Source: Symbiodinium kawagutii (taxonomy: Eukaryota; Sar; Dinophyceae; Suessiales; Symbiodiniaceae). Taken from it: a stretch of 64,000 nt of DNA. Of the stretch, positions 33,804 through 45,668 are shown piece by piece. The stretch spans positions 82,904-146,903 of the forward strand of contig VSDK01001976.1 in the NCBI GenBank assembly GCA_009767595.1. Direction: 5' to 3'. A program made the translations under genes and the position numbers. Under the pieces are notes generated by a model. The model saw only the letters and a program-made list of their open reading frames with translations. It searched no databases and was not told where the DNA came from. The number at the start of each line of letters is the position of its first letter. Positions within the stretch are counted from its first letter, which is position 1.

Positions 33804-34289
33804 GGTTAGTTCACCTACAGTTTACAAGCTCAACTACACATCCAAGCAGTGCGTATCGTCCAAGTGATGAAATTCATTAGAAACTGAGTCTGTGAAATGA
33901 GAACCTCAAACCACAAAGTAACGGTGACTACCTTGCTTATGTTGATAAGGCCGAACTGATGTATTGACTAGCTAAGTAATAACGTCAAGTAACTAGTATG
34001 AACTGGATTGTTTCAGGCCATTCTTCAGAATGAAACTAACTTACATGGCTATGGCTCAGTTGTACCCCTGCTGTACCATCACTAAGCATTGTATTATACC
34101 TGCTGTTGATTATTGACCCAAGAAATGATGGTTATAATTATAGCTATTCACCATTGTATTACAACTATATCAACTATTGTTCTAACTATTGTTACTATCC
34201 CTAATCATCACCATCAGTAACCATGGCAATTATCCCGAGAAAATCCTCGGTACCATCATAACCATCATAAATCATGGTCTTATAACTAT

Positions 34290-34385
34290 TCCCTACCCTT
34301 CCAGTTACCGTTGTAACAGGTAACTGACCCCAAACAGAAATGGTAGAAACCAGCTGGTTACCTACGATTTCGAGGGGTAGGGATT
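34290..34385. mobile_element. IE-D inverted-repeat element
   Basis: ccctacccttccagttaccg and gaggggtagggat are its ends. The interior ctgaccccaaacagaaatggtagaaacc is shared with copies at 49968-50070 and 52590-52692. Confidence 0.75.
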
Positions 34386-34794
34386 GCTATTCACCATGGT
34401 CACAAATAGTACTGTGAAACCATTGTAACTATTATCCATCACAACCATGAATCATAACCATCATTAATCATGGTTTCTCGAAAAAATCCATGGTTTGCAC
34501 CATCGTAATCATCATCAATCATGCTTCATTAACTATAAACTATGGCTATAAAAACTATGGTTCAATCATGATTCACTATAGTTATAAATCCAGTACTATA
34601 AAAAACTATGGCGCCATAAAAAATCATTAGTATAAACATCTGTATTTCTACAACCACTGGTTATAAATATAGTGAATCATGATTATTTATAATCATTGGT
34701 TACCACTGGTGAATCATGAGTACTATCAAAACGATGGCTATAAAAACTCCCCATTGGTTGTAAGCCATCATGAGTTCAGGTCATGGACCCTGCC

Positions 34795-34905
34795 ACGATT
34801 TCAGGCCACTGCGGCGGCGGTCCAGGCCACGGATCACACCCTGGGAGAGCCTTGGGAGACGGCACGAGTGCCGCCAAGGGCAACGGTTGGCCGTGCGATG
34901 GGATA
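34795..34905 (+). CDS. Unassigned exon candidate
   Basis: A GC-rich island after gatttcag. One frame reads ATAAAVQATDHTLGEPWET then ARVPPRATVGRAMG; two others are Gly/Pro-rich and open. Unassigned. Confidence 0.25.
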
Positions 34906-35307
34906 GTACCTGGTTTCATGAAGATCGGTTGGGGTGGTTTCTAAGTTGCTCAGTTGCGATTTTGTACCTGGTTTCATTGGGTTTCACCATTTCCGACCTC
35001 CTTGCTGGGATTTCCTGGGGGGAAATCGGCAACTTGACACTCACTTGCTGTAACTATCTACCATTCTTGATGAACACATTGCACCAGTTTGTGATGGCAA
35101 CCACATTACTTCAATTTGTGAATCATCACAACCACTGGCGACCATGTCTGAAATGGAGGATTTCTGTAGCCAGGGTCAACAACCGATCGCTGCCTGCCGA
35201 ATGATCCACTTGATCAAACCCTTCTTGTTGGGTAGAATTCTATTAATCAAGATAAATCTTAGACTGGTGTCACTGTTTGATGATTGTCTTCGTTGGAAGC
35301 TAGTCAT

Positions 35308-35410
35308 GCGGCGGTTTCTCTCAATAAAGTGACCCCCAACTCATTCTTTTTGATATAGTAGTAAACCATCCATTTGAGGATACCCCTAGTGTGAGAAACA
35401 GCCATATGGT
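35308..35410. mobile_element. IE-A introner-like element
   Basis: gcggtttctctcaataaagtg and gtgtgagaaacagccatatgg are its ends. Confidence 0.7.
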
Positions 35411-35572
35411 TGCTTCATGTTGCTTCCATCCTTGTTCCTGACAGCTGCAAGCTATTTACCACCGATGTTGCGCCCAGGAAAAGATGCAGGATTGGTCAAT
35501 GAGGCAAGATGAGTTGGAGGAGAGCGTCTTCAATCGCTTAGATGAGCTCGGCGAGTGACTGGATGGTCAGTT

Positions 35573-35752
35573 TGCGGATGGTTGCGGTTGCTGTTGCTGT
35601 TGGTTTTGCTGTTGGTTTTGCGGTTGTTGTTGTTGCTGTTGCTGTTGGTTTTGTTGTTGTTGTTGTTGCTGTTGCTGTTGCTGTTGGTTTTGCTGTTGGT
35701 TTTGCGGTTGTTGTTGTTGCTGTTGCTGTTGGTTTTGATGTTGGTTTTGTGG

Positions 35753-35808
<56 letters not shown>

Positions 35809-35836
35809 GCTGTTGCTATTGCTGTTGCTGTTGGTT

Positions 35837-35871
<35 letters not shown>

Positions 35872-35935
35872 GCTGTTGTTGTTGTTGTTGCTGTTGCTGT
35901 TGCTGTTGCTGTTGGTTTTGCTGTTGGTTTTGCGG

Positions 35936-35973
<38 letters not shown>

Positions 35974-35983
35974 GCTGTTGTTT

Positions 35984-36036
<53 letters not shown>

Positions 36037-36056
36037 GCTGTTGCTGTTGGTTTTGA

Positions 36057-36104
<48 letters not shown>

Positions 36105-36112
36105 CCTTGTTT
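35573..36112. repeat. 540-bp TTG-rich microsatellite
   Basis: Imperfect (TTG)n interrupted by GCTGTTG and TTGGTTTTG units with some higher-order periodicity. It generates long poly-Leu/Val (+) and poly-Asn/Gln (-) frames that I reject as genes. Long TTG tracts are described as prominent in Polarella, which supports the host guess. Confidence 0.95.
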
Positions 36113-37074
36113 TTGTAAACGCAAGTGATTATACTGTATACAGTAACCATTCTACTAGTAAAACGAAACAGCACTCGTAACAACAATCACCAACTGGTAC
36201 TTGTTGTTGGTCGCAGAGCTGACTGCTGGTCTGATCTCTGAGGGTGAGTCCAAGATCCTCTTGTGGGACCAATGTTGTGACCTATGGGATGAGACTTTGG
36301 TCAATGTCTCGTGGGTTTCAGACAGTAGCAATGTCAAGTAGACACCCAAGAGGAGTCTTAATGAGTAATCAACATGCGGGGTTTAATCGTATCGATGTTC
36401 ACTATATATTGACTGATATCGCCAAGAAACTACCTAGGAGCGGCTTGTGTGTAGGGCAGTATCACGAACAATGTCAATTCTTGTGGGTGGCTCTGGTTAT
36501 AAATGGTAGCACCTGTCAGCCCTGACGTGTAGCCAGTCTGGGGGCCAGTGTCGCAGCTGTTTGATTCACTAAATCGCTGGAGACGTGGGTAGTCCTTGTT
36601 CAGTTCATGCGGGCGCTTTTCCAAATGCGCTAAGTCCAAAAGGATGGTTTCAAGGGACCGAGGTCCCTAAACCTAAGCGATTCGTTGGCGATCATAACTG
36701 GTCAGTGCTGGGCAAATGGTAGATACCTAGCTGGATAATCCATCTCTGAGTTAAATTAACGCTCAAACTTTGGAAGTCAAGAAATTATCGCCGTTTGTCC
36801 TCAACATGGCAGTTTCATGTTTTCTTCGCTGTTCAGCTTTTGTGTTTTATGTGTCCATGAATTGTCGCGGTTTCGTCGGTGTTTTCCGCCGTTTCGTCAG
36901 GTTTTTTTGCCGTTTCAAAACCTGCAAAAACCAACAAAGGAAAATGTAAAAAAAGCCAGCAAGCAAAAAATATCGCCCTATGACGTGAGAAACCACCCAA
37001 TGATTAGTGGCTAACCACGGGCAGTTGATGCTGTTGACCTCATGACAAGCCAAGGCAAATCTATAGCATTCACG

Positions 37075-37190
37075 TGCCTTGGCGTCAGTGGTACGCTGCA
37101 CTCGAAGCGAAGCTGAAGCTGGTGCATGGGGTCAGCTTCACAACTAAGGAAATGATGGAGGAACAGCAGGACTCTGATAGCAGTCCAGGG
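37075..37190 (+). CDS. Unassigned exon candidate
   Basis: The frame reads YAALEAKLKLVHGVSF then TTKEMMEEQQDSDSSPG, an amphipathic helix and an acidic tail. An IE-A element follows within 20 bp. The 5' acceptor is unclear. Confidence 0.4.
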
Positions 37191-37204
37191 ACATATGAAT
37201 TGCT

Positions 37205-37305
37205 CATGTGGGGGGTTCTCAAAACGGGACCTCCCAAATCGTCCAATATCAATCATTTTTAGTAATAGACCAACCATTCTTTTGGGGTTCCCAAATTACT
37301 CATGT
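37205..37305. mobile_element. IE-A element, right end eroded
   Basis: gtggggggttctcaaaacggg is the left end and tttggggttcccaaatt the eroded right part. Confidence 0.6.
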
Positions 37306-37765
37306 TGCTTCACATTGTTTTCTTCTGCCTCTATATCTTGTGAGTTTGGTTCCTTATATCATTTATACTCATATTTTGTGTGTATCCAGATTGCACTCAG
37401 GCACTCACAGGCTGGTCCCACAAATGGCCACCGGTATGTGAGTGTGTGGGTTGCCAGTGAAGATGAAGCCGTTGGCAACACACTTGTGACTCGTTGCTCT
37501 CAGCGTCATGTTTGCTTATTGTACGTAAAGTCATGCTGTTTACAGTTTGTTGACAGACGGTGGTGTGACAAAGCTCTACTGCCAACCACTGGCAACATAA
37601 TTCGTTATTTGCTTCCATAGCCAACGATGACCATCTAGTTATGTGATGTGTGTATAGGGTTGATGGTGAAGTCATGTCCTTGCATTCGTCGAACCGCAGC
37701 GGCAAGTCATCATGCCAATGTCACCAGTCGCGAGTCGAAGTGTTGTGATGTTCACCTATCTATGG

Positions 37766-37872
37766 CTGGGTGCTTCTCAACCTGGGGAACCCCTAAAATT
37801 GGTTGGTTTATGACTGTAAATGGTCAATAAAGTATCATAACTGAGGGCTCCCCTATTTTGAGAAACCACTAT
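37766..37872. mobile_element. IE-A introner-like element
   Basis: gctgggtgcttctcaacctgg and cccctattttgagaaaccac are its ends, with the usual atgactgtaaatgg interior. Confidence 0.8.
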
Positions 37873-38138
37873 TGGTTCATTAAGCTCTTGCCCCAGCCCG
37901 CCATCTCTAGCAGTAGCTACCCTACCGTGCCGCAGGCGATCAGCAGTCATATGGCGGTCAGAACTATCCCAACAAAAGGGGTGGATGAAGATCCCCACGG
38001 TTTGACAATTGCTAGTACACTGGGATGGGGCCTTTGTGCTAAGTGAAAAGGTCATATTATATGGGCTGCGCTCTTCAGGGATCACACGGGTGGCCAGGGA
38101 TCCATACCTGTTGGCTTCAAGGTAGCCGCAGCGCACAG

Positions 38139-38221
38139 GAGCTGTTGATGGAGTTGAAGAAGCCCAAGGCCGTTGCTGAAGTGCATGAGCGACTGCCAAG
38201 TACGGAGACACTTCACTCCAG
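38139..38221 (+). CDS. Unassigned exon
   Basis: It reads ELLMELKKPKAVAEVHER then LPSTETLHS(R) between gcacag|gag and tcc-ag|gtgcct. Good splice sites and codon use. It probably belongs to the same gene as 37075 and 39284, but this is unproven. Confidence 0.5.
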
Positions 38222-38452
38222 GTGCCTCCTTGCAGTTGTTGGGCTAAGCAGCGCTGCGAAAAGAACATATCTGAACAATTCTTGCTTTATGCACATGGGG
38301 TCCGCTCAAAAAACCCTACATAAGGAGCGAAACTATCCAACTGATTCTCGTTTAGCATCATAATGTCATGTTCAAATCTTTTCAAAAGAATCAAACGTCA
38401 TGATTAATGAGAGCTGGTTTACCATGATTGACACCAAACGAGTCAGTGGAAA

Positions 38453-38562
38453 TGGGCGTTTCTCAAAGTAGGAGACCCCTCAAACAGTCCAATATCAACC
38501 ACTCATAGTAATAAAACCAGCCGTTTTGGGGGGGGTCCCAATTTAGATAAATCACCAAATGT
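38453..38562. mobile_element. IE-A introner-like element
   Basis: gggcgtttctcaaagtaggag and gtcccaatttagataaatcacc are its ends. Confidence 0.7.
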
Positions 38563-38789
38563 ATTCAAACTCTGGCAAGATCCACGGATTCGCGTCCATT
38601 GTTCAAGAAATCCATGGCGTGACCAGCTACTGACCAGCCTGGACATGGGCCATGTCATGTAGACACAGTGCTCGGTCGGCTGGGATGACGAATGATGGTG
38701 ACCGTGGTCGTGCTCATGAATGATATGTTATTAAGAATCTGAGTAACCATCACACCAAACTGAGAAGTGACCATCAATCATCAATACTA

Positions 38790-38893
38790 AACCAGTGGTG
38801 TATTTTAAACATTTCTTTCATTTTCACAAGTATTACAGTAGCAAATGGTTGGTTGATAGATAATTGTCATAGGTGTTGAAACCACCAACCAGA
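38790..38893. mobile_element. IE-C introner-like element
   Basis: The left end ccagtggtgtattttaaac is diverged. The right end gtgttgaaaccaccaaccag is intact, and the interior contains ggttggttgatagata. Confidence 0.7.
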
Positions 38894-39283
38894 TGCTTGG
38901 CACTGAGAATCATTGCCCATTACCAACTATCAGTTGTCATTTTTAATTGAACTATCAAATAGTACGTAACCATAATTTCACATGATGTAACTATTAAAAC
39001 CATCTTATAACCAATTGGTAAACCATCAATTGATTAACCATAGCCTAGTACTGATATTTTCAAGTGGTTAACCATCATTCCTTATTGATTTTTAACAATC
39101 AGTAAACTATCAATCCTTGACCATCAATTTGTCCGCCATGCTCAATGGTGCGACTACCCACATTTGGGTTTGTTCACAACTGGTGGTATCCCCCCCACAA
39201 GTTGTGGTCATTTCCAAGTGAGGAGAGCACCAATCAGCGTGGGGTTTATGGATTGACATCCTGCCATGGGGCTGGCCATCACT

Positions 39284-39351
39284 AGGCCATCGAACACTCC
39301 GAGATCACCGCGGGAAAGTGAACCACGGCCATTTCGTAGCTTCCCAGGGCA
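39284..39351 (+). CDS. Unassigned exon candidate, Pro/Arg-rich
   Basis: After cactag|g it reads PSNTPRSPRESEPRPF then RSFPGQ. A disordered-type sequence; the donor is unclear. Confidence 0.35.
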
Positions 39352-39499
39352 GTTGCGAGGTTTTTGGGATTGTGTTGACCAACGAAATGCGAGAAAAGGG
39401 CGTTTCACAATGGGGGACCCGGAAAATGGTAGGTGTATTACGACTATGAACTTTTCTTATGAATGTTGGATGATCTGCGGTGTCACCTCTTTTGTCTAG

Positions 39500-40560
39500 T
39501 AATTATTGAGATGATGAATATGGTATTAACAATGGTTGGTAGTGGTTCAGAAAGGTAAAATTGTCACTTATTGACAATTGGTGATTCTGGTGGGTTACAT
39601 GTTGGGCGACGTTTTGTTTTGGATCGTCTTGTTGCAAAAGTTCCGTCCAATCCACTCATCCATAGCCATAAATGATTGTGCTTGATTGAACTAATGATGT
39701 TTCTTTGGGGACAGGGGACCGGGCACAGGGAGTATCAACAAATATGTCTTAATATCTCTATCTACCTACCTATTTATCTATTATCTATCTAACTAGCTTT
39801 GTCTCAATCAATCTATTTTTCTCTATGTGTATCAATCCCTATCTATCCCCATCCAGCGCTGTTGATCTCTACCTGTCTCCATTGGAGTGTCGAAAAGCGC
39901 CAGGGGACCATCTTGTTTTTGCAATTTTGACTTCCCAGTGGGCTTGGTGCCACAGCCATACGCCTTTTTTTTGACATCTTAGAATCCAAAAAAGGTTTCA
40001 GGACCATCAGTTTTATTGAAGTTTCACGATCTTGACTTGCAAATGTGCTTCGCCCCCCCCCCCAGTCTTTCATGCTTTTGACGTGCCGAATGTGCTTTCC
40101 GCCACAGCAGGTTTGGACATGACTTCCAAAACTGACCCGAACACGACGGTTTTGCAGGATTTGACTTGCAGCTGTGTTTCGCGCCACAGCGGAGTGTACT
40201 TTTTGCGTGGCGCTTTCGCCATGGACCTTTTCTCCCACCGATCTATTGAGCCTTCCTCTCAACCATTCCGGAGCACACAAGTTCTGAAAACACTCCGCGG
40301 CACTCCTATCTCTCTGGTTTGACATGTCTTTCACTCTAATATACCTCTTTTTCGTGACTATAACTACATGCTGCAGTTTTCCACAAGTCACAGGTTTGAC
40401 TCATGATTTCTGATGTTTTCAATGTTCCTGACTGTTGAATGGAAATTGATACACAATCATTCATAATGATATACTGCCTACCGCTACAATGACTATATAT
40501 GTAGAGATAATGAACTGCCTAGCAACTATGCTAACTGATTATCCATTACTGACATTGCAT
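39500..40560. other. Non-coding stretch
   Basis: Contains (CTAT)n-like sequence at 39750-39800, an 11-bp run of C at about 40053, and three degenerate units with cagcrgtgtktcgcgccacagc-like sequence between 40020 and 40200. The 182-codon minus frame (39843-40391) is judged a chance frame. Confidence 0.35.
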
Positions 40561-40627
40561 GGCGCATTTCTGAGCAGCTCTGTAGCTTCTCGCTGGTTGG
40601 CTGAGGTATGTTCCACTCCTTGCCCAG

Positions 40628-40707
40628 AGTCCCACTGAAGCCCGACCTTGGCTTTGAGTCTGATGAAATGACTTCGGAAATGCCTCAGTTTGACGAGAAA
40701 AAATGAC
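40628..40707 (+). CDS. Unassigned exon candidate, acidic
   Basis: It reads VPLKPDLGFESDEMTSEMP then QFDEKK and a stop. A minus-strand frame over the same bases is also plausible. Unassigned. Confidence 0.25.
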
Positions 40708-41012
40708 AGTTGCCGCAGTTGCCATTGCTGCGGGTGAGCGAACAAAATGTATCCAACTCGTTTTGTGGTCTAAAACGACGCAACTGGTTTGCAGCTGGAA
40801 ACAGCCGGTAACTGCGGTGCGATTCTTGTGACTTCTTCGTCATGATTAAATCACGACGCTTTTTGCAAGCTGTGAGTTTGAGAAGCTACAACACAGTTGG
40901 GTGGATCCCACATTCATGTTGCTTCATGGTGGTTGTCCCACATACGTTCTGACAAGAGGTCCCACAAAAAACCTGGCCCGTGTTTGATACACAAGGTTTT
41001 CATATGGCTATT

Positions 41013-41320
41013 CTATCCATCTATCCATCCATCCATCCAGCCAGCCAGCCAGCCAACCATCCAAACATCCAACCATCTAACCATCCAGCCATCCAACCAT
41101 CTAGCCATCCAGCCATCCATCCATCCATCCATCTATCCATCCATCCATCCAACCAACCATCCAAACATCCAACCATCCAAACATCCAACCATCCAACCAT
41201 CCAGCCATCCAGCCATCCATCCGTCCGTCCATTCGTCCATCCACCCATCCATCAATCTATCCATCCGTCCGTCCGTCCGTCCGTCCGTCCGTCCATCCAT
41301 CCATCCATCCATTTGGTTGT
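41013..41320. repeat. (CCAT)n / (CCGT)n microsatellite
   Basis: About 300 bp of CCAT/CCAA/CCAG/CCGT tetranucleotides. Open frames through it (Ser-Ile-His-Pro repeats on +, Asp-Gly-Trp repeats on -) are artefacts. Confidence 0.95.
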
Positions 41321-42050
41321 TTGTCTATCAACAGCATCATTCAGGTGGACCGAAGGAAAAGAAGAACTTGTGTGGGACATTCCATCACTGCTTTTCTCAG
41401 TTCTGGCCAGTTGGGATGATGCGGACCGCTGTCGCTAACCCCATGTGTGAACCCTGGTTGCTCATCTATTTTTCATGGCTTAGCCTTTGGCGAACGGGAC
41501 CTTAATCAAGATTGTTTGACCATGGTTGAGTAGGCAAGACCACAGGATGATTGCAATCTTGCTGCTTGATTCTCTAAGCCATCGGACTTACAAGAAAAAT
41601 GCAGACTGCTGTAGGCAGATTGCGACCAGAACAAGCCGAAGCTCATTGCAAGTCAAGCAGACAAGCAAACAAACATAAAACAATGTTGGCTACATTTTTG
41701 AGGTTTTAAGTGGCGTTGCATCTTTAAACAATATGAAAATGTTGTCAAACAAGACAATATTTCAGGGTATCCACCTTGCATCAAGAAGTTAATTGTTTTT
41801 ACATTTGATACCAAGCTGTTACAACTCGCATCAAGTTGTTAATTCGCCTTTCTCGACCCCACTGTAAGATACCATTGGACCAGCGGTCGTTGCATTTTTT
41901 TTGTCTCGAAACTGGTGCGTTTTAGCGTCCCAGGAAAATGCTGAAGGAATCACAAATTGTGAGCAACACCTTCAGGTTTCCTGGTGCCACCTGTGCTAAC
42001 CAACAACTCGTGCTGCTGTGCCAGGGGCTCAGACAAAAACTGATGGGACT
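41321..42050. other. Mostly non-coding stretch
   Basis: A GC-richer patch at about 41395-41450 reads [18 protein letters not shown] in one frame and may be an exon. Otherwise AT-rich. Confidence 0.3.
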
Positions 42051-42135
42051 AATGTCTACCCAGGATTAATAAACCCCTGGTTGAATAATAAAAGGTATCC
42101 CCTGGAAGCCTTGGTTTCCCACTAAAATGGTAACA
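42051..42135. mobile_element. IE-F element, truncated
   Basis: gtctacccaggattaataaac and cctggttgaataat match the IE-F left half at 4525. The right arm is absent. Confidence 0.7.
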
Positions 42136-42178
42136 TTAACCACGGCCATTCCTACAATCTAAGTTCTTTGCACGGCAG

Positions 42179-42292
42179 CAGCTGCCCAACGGAACAGTGG
42201 GGCAGCTTATGTGTCGAGAGGGCACATACGTGGCCCAAATGGGCTCTCGGCTTTCCACAAAGTCGACTGCGAGGATCAAACTCAGCTGCCAG
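42179..42292 (+). CDS. Unassigned exon
   Basis: It reads QLPNGTVGQLMCREGTYV then AQMGSRLSTKSTARIKLSCQ, from cacggcag to tgccag|gtcaca. Coding composition is strong. No domain is recognised; the two cysteines and short strands could be part of a small extracellular module. Confidence 0.5.
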
Positions 42293-42337
42293 GTCACAGG
42301 TAGGATTCAGTTCTGGTGGATACGCTTGGTGAACTCA

Positions 42338-42460
42338 AGTGGCTATGGGTCAATATCAAGCAACCAACAATGGGGGATAATGACCAACCAATAGTAAGGA
42401 AAACAATTGTTAATGATGGGGAAGCAGGGGGACAGGGTTTTGACCCACTGCCAAGTAAGA
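42338..42460. mobile_element. IE-B introner-like element
   Basis: ggctatgggtcaatatcaagc and ggttttgacccactgcc are the TIRs. AAGTG/AAGTA flanks suggest a 5-bp duplication. It lies 46 bp after the exon above, inside its downstream intron. Confidence 0.88.
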
Positions 42461-43177
42461 AACCTGACCCAGAGTACTTATCAAAGATGTAATTTCTCAA
42501 CTGCTTTCATGATGAGTTCGCTCCCTACAGCCGCACTGAAACTGGCAAAAGGCACGGCAAAAGCTACTACGAAGCATTGTTCATTGGCCAATACCGACAG
42601 CTGTAGATGATTTGCCAGGTGCCATGTTAATCAAGGTGATCTCTCACCCAAGATTTGTATTTCGGGCACCGTTCCTGGTTGACATCACAAGAACTGTCCT
42701 ATTAGTTACGTTGAAATTGGAAATGTCCCAACGAACTCGGCAGGAGAATCTAAGCGGTCACTGAAAGTTCAAGGGGTAGAAAGATGTTGATGACTTTTGA
42801 TCACTATGTATTACCTGTGGTCTTGTTGTTCAATTTCTGTCTAAAAGCATCTATTTAAGGATCTGTGTAGTACAGATATATGTCAATATGTACACAGGCA
42901 AATATTGATTGATCAGAGATTCCTATGGGACCATGCCTCGTGACGGTTAGTATCCTAAATCTCTGATATTCATTGATGTATGATAGTTTGTGTGTCATTT
43001 GATGAGTTTGCAATGGCTGAATTAAGTCATTGTTGGCGGGCTCATTCACATCAACGGGGATGGCTAGCAATGATCCGCAAAAATGGGGACGCCCCAGGAG
43101 AGACTCTCCTCAATGGGGAAGTCCACCAGGAGTAAGGAGTTTGACGGCAAAACTGATCACTGGAATCCGGAAAATCC

Positions 43178-43288
43178 ATGTGGTGGTTTCTCAAAATAGT
43201 GGTCCCATAAATCATCCTTTATGTTAGTCATTTATAGCACTAAACCAACCATTTTTGGGGTCCCATATTTGGAGAAACTACCACATGG
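43178..43288. mobile_element. IE-A introner-like element, extended TIR
   Basis: ccatgtggtggtttctcaaa and ggagaaactaccacatgg pair for 18 bp or more. Confidence 0.88.
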
Positions 43289-43727
43289 TCGTCGGTCAAT
43301 ATCCTGTCCCGGGCTGAATGACCAAACGAGTCGAACTGTAACCCAGCTCCTCACATATCGCAAGCTCCTGAGCTGGTTAAATTTGTGGAGCTTGAAAAAG
43401 CCAGAGCAAAGTAGTAGTGAGATGGTCTTCTGGTGAATCATTGTCCAAGGCGGGAAGAATGGATACTGCCAAGGTTTTTGCAAAACTGTTTGATGATTCT
43501 GAACATGTTGTATTTTCCGCAAGTATTTGGGATAGTTTGTTTATTAATTAATATTTTTGGATAGTTTGTAACCACAAGCCAGTCTTGGAAGTTGCCAAGT
43601 TCCTTACTGGGAAGACCATCACACACCCAGCAACAACATCCGATAACACTTGACTGAGTCCAAAAATTGGCAAAGGATGATATTATCGACCAAATTCCAA
43701 CCGCAGAAGGCCACAATCCATATGTTT

Positions 43728-43846
43728 TCTCTCTCAAAATAGGGGTACCCCCAAATCATCCAGGTGATTAGTGTAACTGTAACCATTGCTGGTACCAAAC
43801 CAACCATTCTAGGGGTCCTCCATGTTAAGAAACCACCTTTGGATCG
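43728..43846. mobile_element. IE-A introner-like element
   Basis: ctctctcaaaataggggtac and catgttaagaaaccaccttt are its ends. Confidence 0.75.
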
Positions 43847-43969
43847 TCGGTCATTTGGCCATGGGACACGAGCCTGTACCCCTGGTGAACATCAAAAAAA
43901 TGAATGGAGTAGCCTAGCTGTTGGGATCTTCACATACCCATGGTTTGGTAGTTTGTATCGATCCATGTT

Positions 43970-44092
43970 TCGTGGTTTCTCACGGTAAATGCACCCCCCA
44001 AATCATCCAACATAAACCATTTACATCCATTTACAGTCATAAACCAACTATTTGTGGTTTCCCTATGGCTTGAGAACCCACGATATTTCAAC
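43970..44092. mobile_element. IE-A introner-like element
   Basis: cgtggtttctcacggtaaat and atggcttgagaacccacgat are its ends; the interior has a duplicated catttaca unit. Confidence 0.75.
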
Positions 44093-45170
44093 ATATTCCC
44101 CGTGGTCCAATTTGTTTTCCTCAGGGCGCTCAGCAGCACTTTGCTTACGTTCATACGCCTGGCTCTCAGTTGAACGATGGGTTTACTGATGCTAGGCAGG
44201 TGAAGATAAGCTGAATGATTAATCATTAAGATTAACTGATGGCAAGCAGAGTAAACATCACGATGAGCTGAATAATAAACAGGTGAAGTATTCTGAACAG
44301 CAGTTTTCAATGGTTAATGATGGTGAATAAGCTGAATGAATTAATAGTTCTACAAGAATTAGAACTATTCTCAGTAGAAGTTCTTAATCAGAAACGATGC
44401 TGCAACTGGTGAATCAAATGGGTCAATGGAACGGTTCATCAAAACTGATTATATCAGCATTGATGCTAGAGGGCAAGTAAGCAACAATCACCAACTGTTA
44501 AACTGCCCGGCTTAGTGGCATTGTTGTGCTTCTGTCGCGGCTCCATAGGTTTTCCAGTTTCGTTTGAGTTCATGCGCCAAGTCAGCTGTTGATTTCCCTT
44601 CCGGGAAACAGAGCAAGTGGACCTCGACGTCAACCGTGAAGTGCGGTGATCCCACCTGATCCCACTGCATTTATCCCCTCTTGATCCATTTGAGGAGCTC
44701 TTGCAATGTCAAGTCGCCGACCATCGTGGTTCCCTGCAGTTGGGAATAGGATGGTGATGGCCCTGGTTAACAGCATGGGAATGATTCGATTTTACTGTTT
44801 CTATTTGGTGGTTGGATGGCTTGTATCTGTGGGTTGTTGAATGATGTAACATTGGAAATCCCCTGCGGATTTCCATAATGACCATGCTGGTTTCTCCAGT
44901 CGCTACAGCCAGATATTCATAAGTTGATAAGATTCGGAAATCGATTCGCTGAAAAAAAAGATGACGCACTGAAAATCGATCCTGTTCTATTAGCAAAATA
45001 TTGAATGTGAACCGTCGCTCATAAAACTACAGCCCCACAAAATCGTTGTATCACATGATGCATCGCAAGCCATGGAAAATGATCTTGTTTGTGATTATTT
45101 CAGCTTTTTTGGGTTGTATGATACATCCGGCAGTAATGCAAGATTTCACCGCCCCCCTCCTTTTTGCCTG
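44093..45170. other. Stretch without an assigned gene
   Basis: GC-richer patches at about 44100-44170 and 44540-44680 are open on one or both strands (minus: HFTVDVEVHLLCFPEGKS). Nothing is recognisable. Confidence 0.3.
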
Positions 45171-45176
45171 CGTCTA

Positions 45177-45304
45177 TCCGGCTGTGGGTCAAAACCCTGT
45201 ACCCCTGTTTTTTTTTAATCATTAACCATCGTTTTCCCACTACTATTGTTGGTCATTATCCCCCATAAAATTGGTTGGTTAATATTGACCCATAGCCATA
45301 TGGT
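45177..45304. mobile_element. IE-B introner-like element, reverse orientation
   Basis: ggctgtgggtcaaaaccctg and ttaatattgacccatagcc are the TIRs, with a run of T in the interior. It lies 160 bp before the PDK N-box exon. Confidence 0.88.
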
Positions 45305-45464
45305 TGGTATATCCACTACTGTTGTTGGTCATTATCCCCTATTATTAGCCACTAGCCAGCTACTTAACCATTGGTTGGTTGGTGAACTGCTTGACCCAAC
45401 TCGCCATTTCGTTGACGTCTTAAGCACAGCTTGGGAACAACATGTTGACGGTATTGACGTCGAG

Positions 45465-45529
45465 GCATTTATTTTACATCTTCTTGGAGCTCGTCAAGAA
45501 CGCAGCGAGGGCATCAATAGAGCTCCTTG
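45465..45529 (+). CDS. PDK-family kinase, N-box exon
   Basis: After gtcgag|g it reads HLFYIFLELVKNAARASIELL. PDKs have P-S-H-L-x-x-M-L-F-E-L-x-K-N-(A/S)-x-R-A-(T/S)-(V/I)-E here; E and N are the catalytic base and Mg-ligand of the GHKL N-box. A donor at ctt-g|gttctg gives a phase-1 end that joins in frame to 56241, so I place the end here. The frame stays open to 45565, reading GSEVPPIIVEYS, which also resembles this kinase region; see findings. The preceding exon that should supply P-S is not found. Confidence 0.85.
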
Positions 45530-45561
45530 GTTCTGAAGTGCCACCGATCATCGTCGAATAC

Positions 45562-45668
45562 TCTGGTTGGTGGTTTCAAACATGTTTATACATTTTTTTC
45601 ACTAGTAATCATTAACAAATGGTTGGTTGACTAATATTTTTCATTGGGGTTGAAACACCAACCAGTAC
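45562..45668. mobile_element. IE-C introner-like element
   Basis: ctggttggtggtttcaaac and gttgaaacaccaaccag are the TIRs; it is about 105 bp with ggttggttgactaatatttt inside. TACT occurs on both flanks. If the preceding frame were exonic, this element would start exactly at its GT donor. Confidence 0.88.

Noticed and set aside
35530-36186. Long poly-Asn/Gln (minus) and poly-Leu/Val (plus) open frames
   Set aside because: They are translations of a TTG microsatellite; stops are absent only because the trinucleotide repeats.
39843-40391. 182-codon minus-strand frame
   Set aside because: No recognisable domain, composition like the surrounding non-coding DNA, and it crosses a run of C; judged a chance frame.
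40897-41505. 202-codon frame of Ser-Ile-His-Pro repeats and its minus-strand Trp-Met-Asp-Gly counterpart
   Set aside because: Reads through a CCAT microsatellite in all frames.
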